A stretch of DNA of 64,000 bases from Straminergon stramineum. Its lineage: Eukaryota; Streptophyta; Bryopsida; Hypnales; Calliergonaceae. The notes beneath the pieces are model-generated. The model searched no databases, was not told the origin of the DNA, and worked only from the letters and a program-made list of their open reading frames with translations. The translations under genes were made by a program, and so were the position numbers. Below are positions 22,601-35,850 of the stretch, in pieces. Every line of letters begins with the position of its first letter. Positions within the stretch are counted from its first letter, which is position 1. The DNA is taken from assembly GCA_963920665.1 (NCBI GenBank), contig OY987269.1, positions 2,420,501 to 2,484,500 on the forward strand, written 5' to 3'.

Positions 22601-24105
22601 GCGCTCGGTGCCAACAAAGTCCCGTTCGATGTGCTTCCCGAGACAGTGAGCAAGTGAGAACCATCGGCGAGATCGGACGCGGCGAATGTGCGACCTGAGC
22701 AATCTTGCCCCTCGCCCTGATCCAGCTGCACAAGAAGAAACCATGCCGTTTATTAAGTTACAGTCGTGAGAATCTGGTATAAGCATTCATGCCTCTGTGG
22801 GCTACATTTCGACAAATTTATGGGTCTAGATACATGGGCCGCCCATAAGAAATTGGAAAACGTAAATCTGAAGACAATATCGATTATTGCGAATCGACAG
22901 AAACTGTATTGAGCTACGAAAAAGACAAAGATATTATGCGAAACTTCAAGTTGCCAGAATTGGTAACCTCGATCGTATCCCTAGAACCAAAAACGAAAAA
23001 TAAAAAATAGATATATAAGGAGTATATAATTGCTGAGGTCATGTGAGAGATCGTCGTTGACATGGTTTGACCACATTAGCTGCGAAACCTGTGCACTGGA
23101 ACTCAAAATCTAGGTTAGATACGTAGAATCGTTAACCCCCACCTGCACATTACACACAAGCACCCCTAGATGTATCCTGTTCAATACGCTTCTATTAGGG
23201 ACACCTTGCAGCGGAGGTTCTCGATTCTACGTGTGACCCGAAAGTCTAATCTCCAAGTTAATTCGCACTTGTGTCTGAGTGATCGTTCTTACTCGCAGGT
23301 GAACCTTCCTGTGCACATAAGTTTCTGCATGTTGCAGTCTGAAAACGGCGCTATAAACTAAGCTTGGCGAATGAGGGCAACACTAAGTTTCCTGCGGGTT
23401 TATAGCTCTGTAGTTACAAAATGCGAATTCGGTACATTTGCACGGGTTTATAGCTCTGTAGTTACGAAACTCTGTTCTAGAGCTTGGAGTCTACTGATAC
23501 CGTTCCGAAACATTTGACATTTTGCGCAACTTAGGGCACCCTGGACTACTTTTCTAATGCTTCCTGAGGTTGGTGCCCAGGAGAGTTAAATCTTCTCCGG
23601 GTTTTCGATTTCTCTATCAGGTACTCTTACTAGTTCGCATTTCCCACATTGTTTTCGAGATTATTCTACCGCTCTCCTTATTGACTTAAAATTTTCTCAC
23701 AGTTCAAAAATTGTTGAAACCCAGGTCACCGCCAGTCTTGCATGACTTCAGGTTGCGCGTGACAGCTACGAATTTTGTGATAGAGATCGGAAAACACACC
23801 CCTGGCACTATCAAAACAAGTAATTCCACCGACTGCAACTTCGGAGACGACTAATAAATTTTGTAATGTTTTTTGAATGACGCCAACACACGTACCTTGC
23901 ACTGGAATGCGCACTGCGACGTAGCACAAGGATCCACGCCATTCTCACCCGCGACCACCACAAACGCAAACGTCGGACTCGCATTCGACGAGAATGCGGC
24001 TGGTTTCACCGTGAAGTCAATACTCTGCGCTTCCACAACGACCGCAACAAACCAGACAATCCACAGCACAAGCGCTACCAGTGAGTCTCTCACAGTGGCG
24101 CCCAT
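16666..24105 (-). CDS. Large membrane protein: signal peptide, Ig-like ectodomain, multi-pass C-terminal half
   Basis: Exons from 5' to 3': 24105-23896, 22725-22456, 21376-20936, 20796-20682, 20066-19922, 19836-19688, 19263-18800, 18659-18477, 18389-18128, 17960-16666; all junctions are GT-AG and in phase, giving about 1177 residues. Residues 1-28 are a signal peptide (ATG at 24141 would add 12). Residues 30-440 are beta-rich and Cys-containing, with repeats such as TVDTVPPTASV, FSEDCPTFECSS and YLDFSEPM that resemble bacterial-type Ig-like domains. Helices follow: two in exon 7, two around 686-745, one directly after IIRGGTKAG at about 750-780, and three to four more before about residue 970. 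A Ser-rich, probably cytosolic tail of about 200 residues ends at DVGPVS. The layout recalls the TRP/polycystin-like membrane proteins of early land plants, but transport activity is inference. Junction 7/8 (CAATAC|GTATCT to TTGCAG|GGGAAT) is the least certain. Confidence 0.72.
21372..22050 (-). repeat. Intron tandem array, about six units of 107-120 bp
   Basis: The motif ACYRACTGGAACACAACGT recurs at 21372, 21492, 21611, 21726, 21844 and 21948, followed each time by CACAAACAA-CTCGTATTYGA and by GTGCCAAAATGTGATGTTCA. Spacing is 120, 119, 115, 118 and 104 bases. The first unit overlaps the 3' splice site of intron 2 and the first codons of exon 3 of the minus-strand membrane-protein gene. Confidence 0.85.
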
Positions 24106-24141
24106 GCATCCCTGCGCACGCGGCGGAATTCTCTCTGTCAT

Positions 24142-27100
24142 GCCTCTACTGATTAAATTTCCTACAATGAATGCCCGTCGCTGTTACGAGGTCGCGTCGC
24201 CTCTGCAGTCGAAATGCACCCTGTCCATCACAATTTGTGGACGCTCGTTATGCCATGGTTCTGTAATCTTGTACTACGTGAAGCCCAAACATCCGAATCT
24301 GTAGCTAGATTGCAGACGGCAACAAATCAGGAATACGCAGCTTCTCCCTCCATTTGTACGATCGCAGCTTGTGCACGCTCAGTTCGGGATACATTTCCTG
24401 CACCGGGGGTCCATCCTTCTCTTCCACTTCGGGATACATTTCTCGCGCGTGGGATACAAACTTCACTTCCACTTTTGCCTGCAAGGCAGCGTGGGTCTCA
24501 TCACCCCCACGAACGCCACTCTTCACTACCTGGAATCCACAGCAGCGATCCCAAACTGCACATGCATTCTAACCGCAACTCGCGCTTTCACAATCTTAGC
24601 ATTCACGGGACACACTTCGCTGCCGGCTTCTCCTTAAATTACAGACTAAAATATTGGAACCCATATATCGCTTGTGGTGCCATGATTAAATTACCTCTTT
24701 TTCTAATGGAACCTGACACTCAGGTGATCGAGCTCTAGAAATTTACGACACCGGTTCACTGGTTTCGGGGTTCCTGTCCTCTTCAATCTCTGCATGCACG
24801 TCTGAGTTGAGACCTTGAAATGCTCATCATTTCATCAGAGGATCTTGTGTTGACAATCATCAATGAGGTGGGTTTCAGGCGGCTTTCAGGGACTAGCTGC
24901 AAGTGGCGCAGGCGTGCTCAAGGAAGCGCAAGCAATTACCGTCACTGGCAGGCATGGCTGAAGCCGCTGAACTGGACGGGACGGGACGGGACCCGCCTGA
25001 CTTCGGAGACGAGGTGGAGGGCCCAATTCACACTGGGAGATGGAAGTTTTGGTTTGGACCCTGCCCGGTGCCCGGGAGGATGGGGCCTTTGGGTCCTGCC
25101 CGATGCAATCGCTCGTTGCCACGTGTGGGGGTTCGGAACGGGGGGATTATTAGTGGGCTTTATTATTAGCCTCTGGGGCTGGAAATAATGCCCACAAAAT
25201 GGGCGGAAACTTATTTTCTAACGGTTGAAAATTTCGCCACCGGCTACAAATGAGGGGCAGGCGTTACTAAGGTAAACCTGCCTATGACAGGCAGAATGAG
25301 TGGTCTGTACTGTTGCCATTAGCAAAATGATTCAGATTTTTTTCCATACATAGACATATGTGAGAATTGAAGGAAGCAATTGAAATTTTTTTTGGACAAA
25401 GTAAGAATTTTTTATGAATTTTTGAAGTGTACAGCCCAATTAGCCCAACAAAGTCTGTAGACTACCCCAAATCAGCAAAAAGGATTCCCATAATGGTCAT
25501 CTTACCACCTAAAGCAATCACAGTATTTTCTAAAATGGCTACAACATTTCCTAACATGGCCATGACATGAAGGAATAAAAAAATAACTTCTTATGACCAA
25601 TTTACACTTGAATGGTGTAAGTGCCCTATGACAGTTACTAATAACTCCATGACCATCTCCCAAGACAAGATTATGGCCACAAATCAGCCTAATGTAGTCC
25701 TAATCTCATTTATCACAAAAAATTTGCCATGGGTTGATGTAAGACTCTAATAGGTGGTTTCCTAGATGACTGCATTAGGCAGTTTGTCTGTCATGGGCTG
25801 ATTTACCTTAATAAGTTTTTGGGAAAAGTCAGCTTGTTAGTGGGTGGGGGGGGTATGTGCTGCCAAGTTTTGGATCCAGGTGCAGATTTGTATTGAGGAC
25901 CACTTTGAAATCCCAGTTCAAATTAAATTATGAAAATTGAAAAATTGAAAAATGATATAAATTTTTCTAGTAATTTTAGAAAGAATTCCAGGAAGTTTTG
26001 AGTAAGCTATATTTTTCCTTTACCCTTGTCATCTTTAGGATTTGTGAGGTTTTGAATATCTATAAATTAAAGTAGGTTGTTTGTTTTATATGTTACCATG
26101 AAATCTCAGGAACCGTGTGTCACTTGGTTGTGTTGTTGGTACCATTAGAAAGTTCTTTGGGAAGAGGGGTACAAGGACTTTGTTTCATGGAGTTTGATAT
26201 TTGGTATAAAAGTTATTGATTATAAATTATGGGTCATCTAAATAGGGCTATACTAGTGATTGATTGTTTTTTGAAAGTTTGATTATTTTACATAACCACG
26301 TAGCAAACATCTTTAAAGTAAGCTTGCCTAATTCTGTCAACCACCCATTGGTGCTACCTATGAGATATTCCCATTCTAAGCTTGTGGTTCTCATTACCAC
26401 TAACTTAGCAACCCTTTGGCATCATGACATTGTACTTTTAAAGGAGACATTTATTGTGTTGTTTAGCCTGGATCTACCCGTGCTAGCAAGGCTTTACCAA
26501 TTTAGTCCCAACTAACTACAATGAAAAATCACAAAAAATCCATTTCATATTGAAATAGTTTGATTCTAGTTGCAAATGACTTCTATCAAACTTCTCAATC
26601 TTTACTAAATGTATGAGTTGACAAATAGCTTCTCTAAGGTGTCTAGGTAGCTCATTTGTTTGATAATAGGCATGTATGCCTTATGTCATTAGGTTGAATT
26701 TAGAAAATTGAATGTCTTGATTCCTATCATGTACAAAGATATTGTACAAGATCAAATTCTACCAACATATAACAGAGCATAAGTAGTAATCACAATGATG
26801 CAAAAAATACTTTCATAACCAATTAAGCATTGTCGTTATTACATACAAATGAAGTTAAACTCACCTCCAATCCACACTAGTAGGCTAGATAAGGTGGATC
26901 ATACCTTCCACGACATTCCACTAATAGAACATTCAATAGCTTGAGGAGAGGCTACATTTTCCCCCCTTCAGACAACCATCATCAATATTCATTGAAAATT
27001 GAAGCACAAAATTTGAAGACTTCATGACTCGGCAACCTCGTCATTACTGTGCCAAATTTTGAGGCAAGTCCATATTGAAGCAAGTCCAAATTTTGATCAT

Positions 27101-28230
27101 TTTAAATGTACTTGACTATCCTATTGAAAAATTGCTTCAATATATTATTCAACAACTTTATTTTAAGGGGAGAGTAGTAAAGAATACCAACACAACAATT
27201 TTCTTTCCTAATTGAGTTGAAATAAAACACATCAATTAAAACTCAATTTAGTATTTTTTGACAATTCTTGACACGTGTCCTCCTAGCTACTAAGGGGTGT
27301 CGAATATTCCACACCATGTTCATCTACGGGATGAAATGATGTAGAATATTCCACATCATTTCTTCCACCAAGGGAAGGGAATCCTTCTCACTGCTATAGA
27401 ATGTTATGAAGTGGTTTGCAAGCAAGTAACGCATAACAACAAGCATTAATTATATAAGGCTTGACAATGGCAAAAAACCAACCTATACCAAGAACTTAAT
27501 CACTCTCTATTTGCAGTGAAAGGATCCATCTAGATGGCTCATGTTAAGCTTACTTGTCACAACCACCAAAATTTTGAAAATACTTAGAAAAGATTATTGT
27601 CCAAGAAGCTTTTTGAATTGGACACATGGCAATCAAATACAAAAATTAATGAAGATGCCTATTTTTTCACTATTTCTAACTATATTTATCCTATTGAGTT
27701 ACGTACTTTATTGTATAACTGAAAGATTTCTTGTTCATTAGTGGTTTCCTATCCCTGCCTAAAATTAAAAAAAACCATTAAAAAAAACTCCTACCCCTCT
27801 GTTGCTGACGTATGGGGCCAGGTCAATGTTTGGCAATAAAGCGGCAAAAAAATTTTAATCCAAGACCCAGCCGGGCAAATTTACCGGCGCTCTCCAGAGC
27901 CGGCCAGCCGGGCAGCTCTGTCTGACCACGGCCGTCGGATTCCGTGACGAAGATGCGGTGCTGGGCTGCTGCTCGCTGGCACACGGTTTCAGGGGGGCGG
28001 ACTTGGGGGGATTAAATTATTGGGGGGGGCCCACTTCCCCCCACGTGGAGAATTCCGCAGGTCGGAGCAGGGAGCCCTTTGGACTTGGCGATCCCTCTTT
28101 CAGCTCTTTCTATATTAACTTACGCTTTTTTCTGGGCCTTGGATTGGCCCTAATATATTGTCAGCCCTGCCCAATTTTTCAATACTATTTCCAGTTTCTC
28201 TCTGCTCTGGGTACGGTAGGACTTGCCTAC
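24142..28230. other. Intergenic, mixed composition, no gene supported
   Basis: 24142-24800 should hold the promoter of the minus-strand membrane gene; it contains short direct repeats of TTCGGGATACATTTC (about 24387 and 24427). GC-rich islands lie at about 24890-25170, with GACGGGACGGGACGGGAC, and at 27830-28100. Neither has a convincing protein frame. A TIR element lies at 25264-25815; 25816-27820 is AT-rich and featureless. Confidence 0.55.
25264..25815. mobile_element. 552 bp TIR element
   Basis: Left end TTACTAAGGTAAACCTGCC with CTATGACAGGCAG next to it; the right end reverse-complemented reads TTATTAAGGTAAATCAGCC followed by CATGACAGACAAACTGCC. The ends are imperfect inverted repeats of about 35 bases. 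The interior has no coding frame. No target duplication could be fixed. Confidence 0.55.
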
Positions 28231-28235
28231 ACTAA

Positions 28236-28698
28236 ATAGTGAAATTAGGTTGCCCCACACTAATTTTTTGACATTTGACACTATATAAATATTTTCAATT
28301 ATTGTACTAGAATGTATTACTTTTGAATTAGGTATTGTTACAATTGGGACTCATGAACCTCCATGTGTACAAATGGAAATATTTTTAGAAATATTTGTTG
28401 ACTTTGATGGCCTGTAAAGTGATTTTTTGGTTGTAAGGCAACCCAATTGCTAAGGCAACCTAATTTCACTATTTTGTGTAGGTTGCCTTACCCCAAGGAA
28501 GTTACTTTACAAGTCATAAAAGTCAACAAATACTTTTACAAATGTTTTCATGTGTACACTTGAAAGTTCATGAGTCCCAATTACAACAATACTTAATTCA
28601 AAAGTAGTTCATTCTCGTACAAAAATTGTAAATATTTATTTAGGGTCAAAGGCTAAGAAATTAGTGTGTGGCAACCTAATTTCACTATATTTAGTGTA
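28236..28698. mobile_element. Two MITE units in head-on orientation (units A and B)
   Basis: Unit A (28236-28474) begins AAATAGTGAAATTAGGTTGCC and ends in its inverse. Unit B (about 28478-28698) is the same sequence reversed, so A and B together form a long inverted repeat of about 220 bp per arm. Shared blocks include GGGACTCATGAAC and TTTGTTGACTTTGATGGC. Non-coding. Confidence 0.75.
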
Positions 28699-28748
28699 GT
28701 TTCTAAATAGCTTTATTTAACCATATTTGTAGTGCTGAATTATGTACA

Positions 28749-28994
28749 CAAAATAGGGAAATTAGATTGCAATACACTAATTTCTCTAAGTTTGACACTA
28801 TATATATTTTTTCAGGTATTGGACAAGAATGCACTACTTTTGAATTAGTTATTGTTGTAATCGGGACTCATGAACCTCCTTGTATACAAATAAAAAATAT
28901 TTTTAGAAACATTTGTTGACTTTGATGGCTTGTAAAGTAATTTTCTTGATGTAAGGCAACCTAATTGTTCAGGCAACTTAATTTTACTATTTTG
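28749..28994 (+). mobile_element. Third copy of the same MITE (unit C)
   Basis: Starts AAAATAGGGAAATTAGATTGC and ends GGCAACTTAATTTTACTATTTT; aligns in direct orientation with unit A and inverted to unit B along its full length of about 245 bp. It lies only 50 bp from the A/B pair. Confidence 0.75.
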
Positions 28995-29452
28995 TGGATT
29001 GGGTGGATGGGAAATGTTGCAAAACTCATTGCATTTCATAGAGTAACCTTTTAAAAGACATTTCATTTCTCTTTTGAGTCTTTTGTCCAGGGAATAATGA
29101 GATGTTTGCAGGAGTTATTGTGCACAACTCTTTTCAAAAATTGTTGCATTCTTTTCCCTCCTCCCCGGGGGCATCCGGAACATGGATGCACTACTTTGAA
29201 ATTTTCATTGCCATAAGTTAGTGAGAACATTGTAGACCGGGAGGTGCTCGAGCGGAGGCGGGGCGCTTGGCTTTCCAAGGTTAATTACTTGAGAGGAGAG
29301 AGAAATTCAGCTCACATTGAAGGTGTGCGCATGGTCGTTTGACATTCGCCTGCAAATCTTGTTTTCCTACTTGCCTAAACTAAAAACATTGTGGTTAGAA
29401 TGTTTGGGCTCCCCCCAAGGAACAAAAATGTCCTTTAAGGGTTAGTCCTTAA

Positions 29453-30214
29453 CCCTACAATGTTTTTGTAAACACTAAGTGTTTGATGGATGACAAAGAA
29501 ACCTTCAATGGAAAAAAAAAGTGCAAATGTTCATCATTGCAATTTTGTGTAAAAAGAAGAGGTCCTACACAATAGTTTGAACTTCATTATGTGCTCTTGG
29601 ATTTTCTTAAGCAATTGATTCACACGATACCAAAAAAGATTATTTCCACAATGACTAGCCTAGTGTTTCAAGGTTAACCCTTAAAGAACATTTCATTTCC
29701 CAACTTGGTCAAACTTCATTAGATTTCTACATTAAAATACAGATTTCTAAAATTTGATATTTTTTTATAGGTATTAATTAATATATGTCTAAAATTTAAT
29801 CTCATGATTTCAAAAATATATAAATCAAATTCAATTTTATATGATTTTTTTATAGAAACTTCTTTGTAAAAATTTTTAAAATGCTTAAAATAGTATAATT
29901 TTTTCTAAAAAAATGTAAATAATAGTTGCAAACATCATGATGTAATTGATATACTCTTGAATCTCAAACCAAGAGAAATTCAGTAGAAAAAGTTCAAAAA
30001 AGTGTTGTATTTTGAGCTTTTAAGATGCTATCTTCAAAGTGCCACAAAAATTCAAATTTCGAAAATTTCGAAAAAAATTAAAATGGAGTGAAAAGTAGAT
30101 TATTGGATCTAGATTTTCTTAGTTAAGCTCAAAATCATTTAAAATTGAGAATTATGTGGAAAATTAGATTTTGACTTTCAAAATGCCCGTGGGGCTTGCA
30201 ATGTCTTGTAAGGG
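29453..30214. mobile_element. TTAA-type element, probably overlapping or nested with 29678-30495
   Basis: TTAA at 29449-29452 is followed by CCCTACAATGTTTTTG; CAATGTCTTGTAAGGG at 30199-30214 is followed by TTAA (30215-30218). The ends are weakly matching inverted repeats. A further right-type end, CCTTTAAGGG then TTAG, lies just before it at 29433-29442. Confidence 0.4.
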
Positions 30215-30495
30215 TTAAATGACAGCCCAAGTCCCTTAGGCTTGATTTTCAGAAAATTGTTGACAAATAGTGTTTTTCACATTTATTTGGAATGTTTCAA
30301 CCTTATTACTATTGGATCTACTTTTTTTTAATGACAATGGTTCACCAAATACCATATTTAGGATGCAAAATCAAAGCAATATTCACTTTTGCATACCTAA
30401 ATTTTAGGCAAGTAACAACACTCATGTTCTACTTCAAGAAGATTTTTTTATTGTCCATTGGGTTGAATGCCAAGCAAGAAAATGTCATTTAAGGG
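29678..30495. mobile_element. TTAA-type (piggyBac-like) element, 818 bp
   Basis: TTAA at 29674-29677 precedes CCCTTAAAGAACATTTC; the right end reverse-complemented is CCCTTAAATGACATTTTC and is followed by TTAA at 30496-30499. Both flanks are intact TTAA. It is AT-rich with no transposase frame. Confidence 0.6.
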
Positions 30496-33400
30496 TTAAA
30501 CAAATCAATGGACATTAGGGGGGGTCACAACTTTGGTATCATGATCAATAGTACCCTATTTCAATGTAGTGAAAGAATGCTCTATTTGAATCAATGATAT
30601 AGATATTTTGAAAGGTTTAAATTATTATTTATAAATTGTTAAAAGTAATCTTACTATCCTTTATTTGAGCACTTAGCCTGAGTTAAGCTACCCTGATACA
30701 AAAGTTTTTGCTTGTTTTCAATTTTTAAATGATGAAAGATTTGTAATTTATTTTTCTTTATTTTAATTGAATATAATCCTTCATCACAACCAATTTTGGG
30801 GGGAAATTTGAAGGATAATTCAAAGTGAGAAGGAGAAACTTGAAAAGAATTAGTTGAATTTTGAAAGTTCAAGATAAAAAATGTTCAAATTTTTAAGGAA
30901 TGTTTTAATAAGACTATATGAATAAAGAAAACAAATGGAATACCAAGCACTTGAAAAATTGGTTGAATATGAGAATTGGAGGATGATAGCTAGTAGCTTA
31001 GAACTCAAAAAAAATCACGGAATGTTGATTCTAAGACAATATTGCTCTTGAAAAACTGATTGGATGATAACTATTTTAATTAAAAAAATTTGGAAGCTAA
31101 ATACGATTAATTATTTCACTTGCAAAGCACACCTAGGAGTGTGCAATAGCCACTTGGAAGTCCAAATAATATGAATTCCACCATGTTCCATGTTTTAACA
31201 TTTCAAAAACGATATAAACCATTCATTTAAGTTGATGAATTATGTAGATTAAAAAATTATCTTTTAAGATTGTTTTTATTGTACAAAAAAATGAAAATCG
31301 TAAATTTGCAAAATAAAAGTTAATTTTTGGAGAGTTTTTGTAAATTTCATGAATTTTAAAAGTCTAGACTTAAAAAGCCAAAGTGTTAAGTAGGAGTATG
31401 GTATCTTAGAATTCTTAGATTTATTTGTAATTATTCCTTATCCAAGACAAATTAGTTCACATGTCTTTACTAGTCATAAAAATTTCAGATTTTTTTTTGT
31501 GAAGATGTCAATTATTATGAATATTTGAAGAAAAAATGAAGAAAATGCCTACCAAATATACAACACACTTCAAAATCTAAAAGCATAGCCATAGGTGTTA
31601 TTTTTTTAGTGTAGAATATCTTACTATTAACTAAACCTTGTTGTTGTTTTATATTTAAAAACATAGTTTTAAATCATTAACTTTAAATTACAATAAAATA
31701 TTCATTTTAAGGAATTTACAAAGTTTTTAAGCATATTGTTAGTAAAAATTAAACTCACTTGGGAAGCTTCATTTTGGTAGATTCAATCAAAAGCAAAAAA
31801 TAAACTTTTTGAATGTCAAAAGCAAATTTTGGGAGGAAATATTCAAAAGTGCCCAAATACACTATACAAACAAAATTTGATCCTTCAATGAACTAGGGGT
31901 GGTAACCAGAATTGTAAAGATGTTTACAAAATACAACTTAAGAGATAATTCGAAGATGACAATTTCTAAACATAAATTGTAAATTATAATTTGTAGATCA
32001 AGTTTAGGTAGTTAGATCTATTTTTTGTTCATATATAGAGAGAGACACATGCACACACACAAACATATATACACACACAAAATAAGTTAATGAACAAGAA
32101 ATTGCTCCATTCACAATGTATTAGAGATTTTGTCATATCTTAAACTCGAAATGATGAGACTAAAAATCATCTGATATATGAAACAATAGGCGCATTCTTT
32201 ATTTCTATAATAATCTTGAAAGTTATTCATAGATCATTTCTTGGTCACAACACTCTTCTAGGAGTAAAAGATAATAGTTAAATTATTATTCATTAAAAAA
32301 AATCATGCTAGTATAAAATTCATGGATTTTGAAAATTGTTTTTCATTAATTAAAAACTTGGTTTGAATTTTTACACATCATAAAGTTTAGAACCTGCGGT
32401 TTGTCAACAATTATCATGTGGTTATAGTTGTTTCATGGGTTCGCAAGTTAATATACAATTTAGCGCATCATTACAATGCATTACTATACAATTTGTCGCA
32501 TCATTACGACGCATTACTTACGAATGTTTTTAAGAGCATTTTGCAAGAACTATTTGAATTAGACGAGGCTCATGCAATCATGTTATAAAAATGTTTTTAA
32601 TTCAGATCACAACCTTTAGTTGATATTTGAACGACCTTTGGAATTTTGTATCAACATATATAGGATCCACTTTGCAACTATAGGATATCTTTTGAAGCAC
32701 CACATCTAAAATGAAATGAATTTGAGACAAAAAAAAGTAGAATGAAGCCAAGTCAAAAATGGACAAATTTGGAGTTGAAAAATAATAATATAAGAGTTGG
32801 AAGGGTCCATTTTACAACAATGGGGTTCATATATGTAGAGAATTCAGTATCCTTTCAATTGAGGGAGTTGAGAAGTAATACAAGGGAACCAATAGAAACC
32901 TTTGGGGTTTAAATTCAAAAAAATATGAGAGTTGAAAGGGCTTATATTAATAAATATAGAAGTCAATATTGACTATTGGTTGAAATAAAACTCCAAAGTC
33001 AAGAGTAATGGGTTCATAATTGTCAAGACTTTGACATCAACTTAAGCCCAGAGACTGTAATCTTCAAGGCCAAGCCTGTAATTATTTTTTCAAATACCTA
33101 TAGATGTGATATTTTTTTTCTTTTTCTTTTTGAGATGTGATTACATGTCTTATATTAATTGTAAGAATTTCACATTATTTTGGGAATAAATTGAAATTAT
33201 CATGAATTTTAAAACTATAAAAAGGGAAACAATTCATATGAAATGCATTTGATGCTCAATTTCTTGAAAATCTCTCTAAGTTTATATTATAGTGTTAATC
33301 ATCATAGAGCATATTTTTTATAGTGTCATTCTAAAATAGAAAATCAGAATTCCATAGTTGCAAATTCATTTTTTCAAATTGCCCTAATCAATATTCTAGA

Positions 33401-34912
33401 AAAATTTCAATATTGGTATTGTAAGTAGAATTACAATAAATAGCCAAAGAGTATCAATGAAAAACTGATTTCTAATAGAAATATAATTTTCTTAGGGCTC
33501 CAATATCCTTCTAAATATTACCATCTAAAAGGTCTTCTTACCCAAAACAAGTCCCAAAAACCTTTCAGCCATGTATCATTGGTAATGTGTAGAGCAATTG
33601 GGTTGTGATCTACATTTTAGAAATTTGTCAAACTTTATCACTTGACACTTCAAGATGTTTTATGCAAAGTAATGAAGTATTTTATGTTGAGGTGGGCACA
33701 CAAGAAAACTTGCAAATGTGAGCATTTTTGTGACAACAATCTACTCAAGTCAAAAATTATTGAACCTTTGATGTTTCAAATCTAGATTTCCCCTTCCCCA
33801 AAGTTGATCATTTTTAAGTACTTACAAAGTTAAAGAATGGGTTGAAGGCCTCAAAATTTAAATAAGAGTTCAAACCAACTTAATAACTCACTAATCTATA
33901 TTTACCAATCATTTATGAAGAAATGGTTGGATTGTATTAAAACAACAATTTTTTTTCAACTCACATTCAATGCCCAATTATGTGACGATTTTCTTTTATG
34001 ATCACTTGATAGAAATTGTTCAACCCAAAATAACCCCTAATTGCCCAAGGTACGATATTTTGGAGCACAATATATCTACAAAACTTTGAAGTAAAATAAA
34101 ATGTTACCACAATATAATTTTTCATAGTTTTTTTTATTGAATAATCTCTATACTCTATAAATAGCATCCAATATCCAATTTTCAATTATTTTTTAACAAG
34201 TTGTACAAGTTGTTGTGCATTGGAAATCATGATTTCCGAGTGTTAAGGGCTCTTGGAGATGAGCCTCAAATACAATGGATATAATAGTGAAAAAAATCAC
34301 ATTAAAAATTCATTTAAGAAAACCGTAGAGTACATTTATAGGGAATTTCATTAAAAATGGTGTCATTCTACACCTTTGGTAGTTTTATATGGTTTAGATC
34401 AAGTGGTCTGAAATCTATATCATTCCTAGATTTTTGAAATCTATACCTATACAAGATATCAATTTTACAATTCAAACCAAGCAATCTAAAAATGGCACAT
34501 GGAATACCGCCATTTTAACAAAATTCCCCATATTTTAAGGAACTATAAATTGATTATGGTTATACATATTATATTCTTTAAACTCGTTTTTTTCATGACC
34601 ATGATTTCAGATTTGACATGTAAAAAGTGGGGGTGAAAGTTTTTAGTTCACTTTTAAGTTTTAACAAGCTTGTAAACAAACTTTATAATTGTTCAATCCA
34701 CATGTGATATTGTTGTGTTTTCTTTTCCTAACTGATCCATAGTACATCTTGTTCAAGATTGTATGTTTTCAATTCAAAAACTAATTTATATAACTTATCA
34801 AAACTTCGACTCTCTGTTTAGTATAAAATGAATTTCAAATACTCAAAAAAGACCGTGATCTTTTTTAGGGTTCACATCCTACCAAGTCTTACCACTCTTT
34901 TAAATTCTATTT

Positions 34913-35202
34913 AAATAGAAGAAAATTGCATTTTACTTATCAAAAACTGCGTTGTGCTTGACATAAACTGTGTTGTATTCAACAGAAAAGTATGGAATTG
35001 GTTTTGTTGAGTTCTCCCTTCGCACCACAAAATTTTATGTTTCAACATTTCAACACAAAATTTGACAAGTAAAATGTAGATTTTTGACAAATTAAACACA
35101 TAATTTTGTGTTACAAAGAAAGAACTCAACAAAACTGATTCCATGCTTTTTTGTTGAGTACAACACAGTTTTTGTCAAGTAAAATGCAATTTTCTTCTAG
35201 TG
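34913..35202. mobile_element. Foldback MITE, about 290 bp, CACTA-like right end
   Basis: Left arm from TAGAAGAAAATTGCATTTTAC to TTTTGTTGAGTTCT (about 34916-35015) is matched by the reversed right arm (about 35105-35200). The right end reads CACTAGAAGAAAATTGC on the minus strand, while the left terminal bases have decayed. Arms of about 95 bases would fold into a long hairpin. Confidence 0.65.
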
Positions 35203-35682
35203 TTTTTCCTCAATGTACTTTGGACAATCTTATCTCAAAATATGATTTGTTTTGCAAATACTCTTTTAGTGGCCAATAAGTCTCAACAAAAAATTAGGGC
35301 TTCTTCATACTTGTGACCAAGGGCCATGGCTAAAGTATTTGGAGCATGATTGTGATTGGAGGAGAAGGAGACAATCCAAGATTACTTTACATTAGCCTCA
35401 TAAACGAAGAGTCACCAAGGCTCAAAATGGATGATAAAATGACATGGAATCCTACATATCCTATAATAGACAAGGTTTCATGGTCAGTAGGATTTTGCTT
35501 GTGACATATGCAAGAGATTTTGCTCATCGGATATTTAGGGTGACCAATCCATTTCAAGAAAGATGATTGGTCTATTTTTCTTAGTCTTAAGTGTTGTTTT
35601 ATTGTTTGAATGCTACTTCACTACTAGAATTTTATTTTTTTTAATTATTGAATAGTTGTTGTGATGCATGAGATGCATTTTG

Positions 35683-35850
35683 GTTGCAAAAGTTTGTAGT
35701 CTTCTTATAAAAAAGATTTTTTTTATAGAGGTTTTTACTATAATAAATGAATTTTAGTGTTGTATATTGAATTTTTTTTAAATTTCTAATTCTATTATAA
35801 AAATACAAAAAAATAAAGGCATTGTACATATTATTTTTGGGTGATTGCAA
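35683..35850 (+). repeat. Direct repeat, copy 1 (copy 2 at 37090-37250)
   Basis: Shares GCAAAAG-TGTAGTCTT, TATAATAAATGAATTTTAGTG and ATTATAAAAATACAA blocks, in the same order, with 37090-37250. A CACTACTAGAA motif about 60 bases to its left suggests that it belongs to a CACTA-type element. Confidence 0.6.

Noticed and set aside
24820..25188. 122-codon frame over GC-rich DNA
   Set aside because: Frames are open on both strands because of composition; includes GACGGGACGGGAC tandem words; no domain.
29235..29285. GC-rich stretch considered as a tRNA gene
   Set aside because: No cloverleaf or B box could be made from it.
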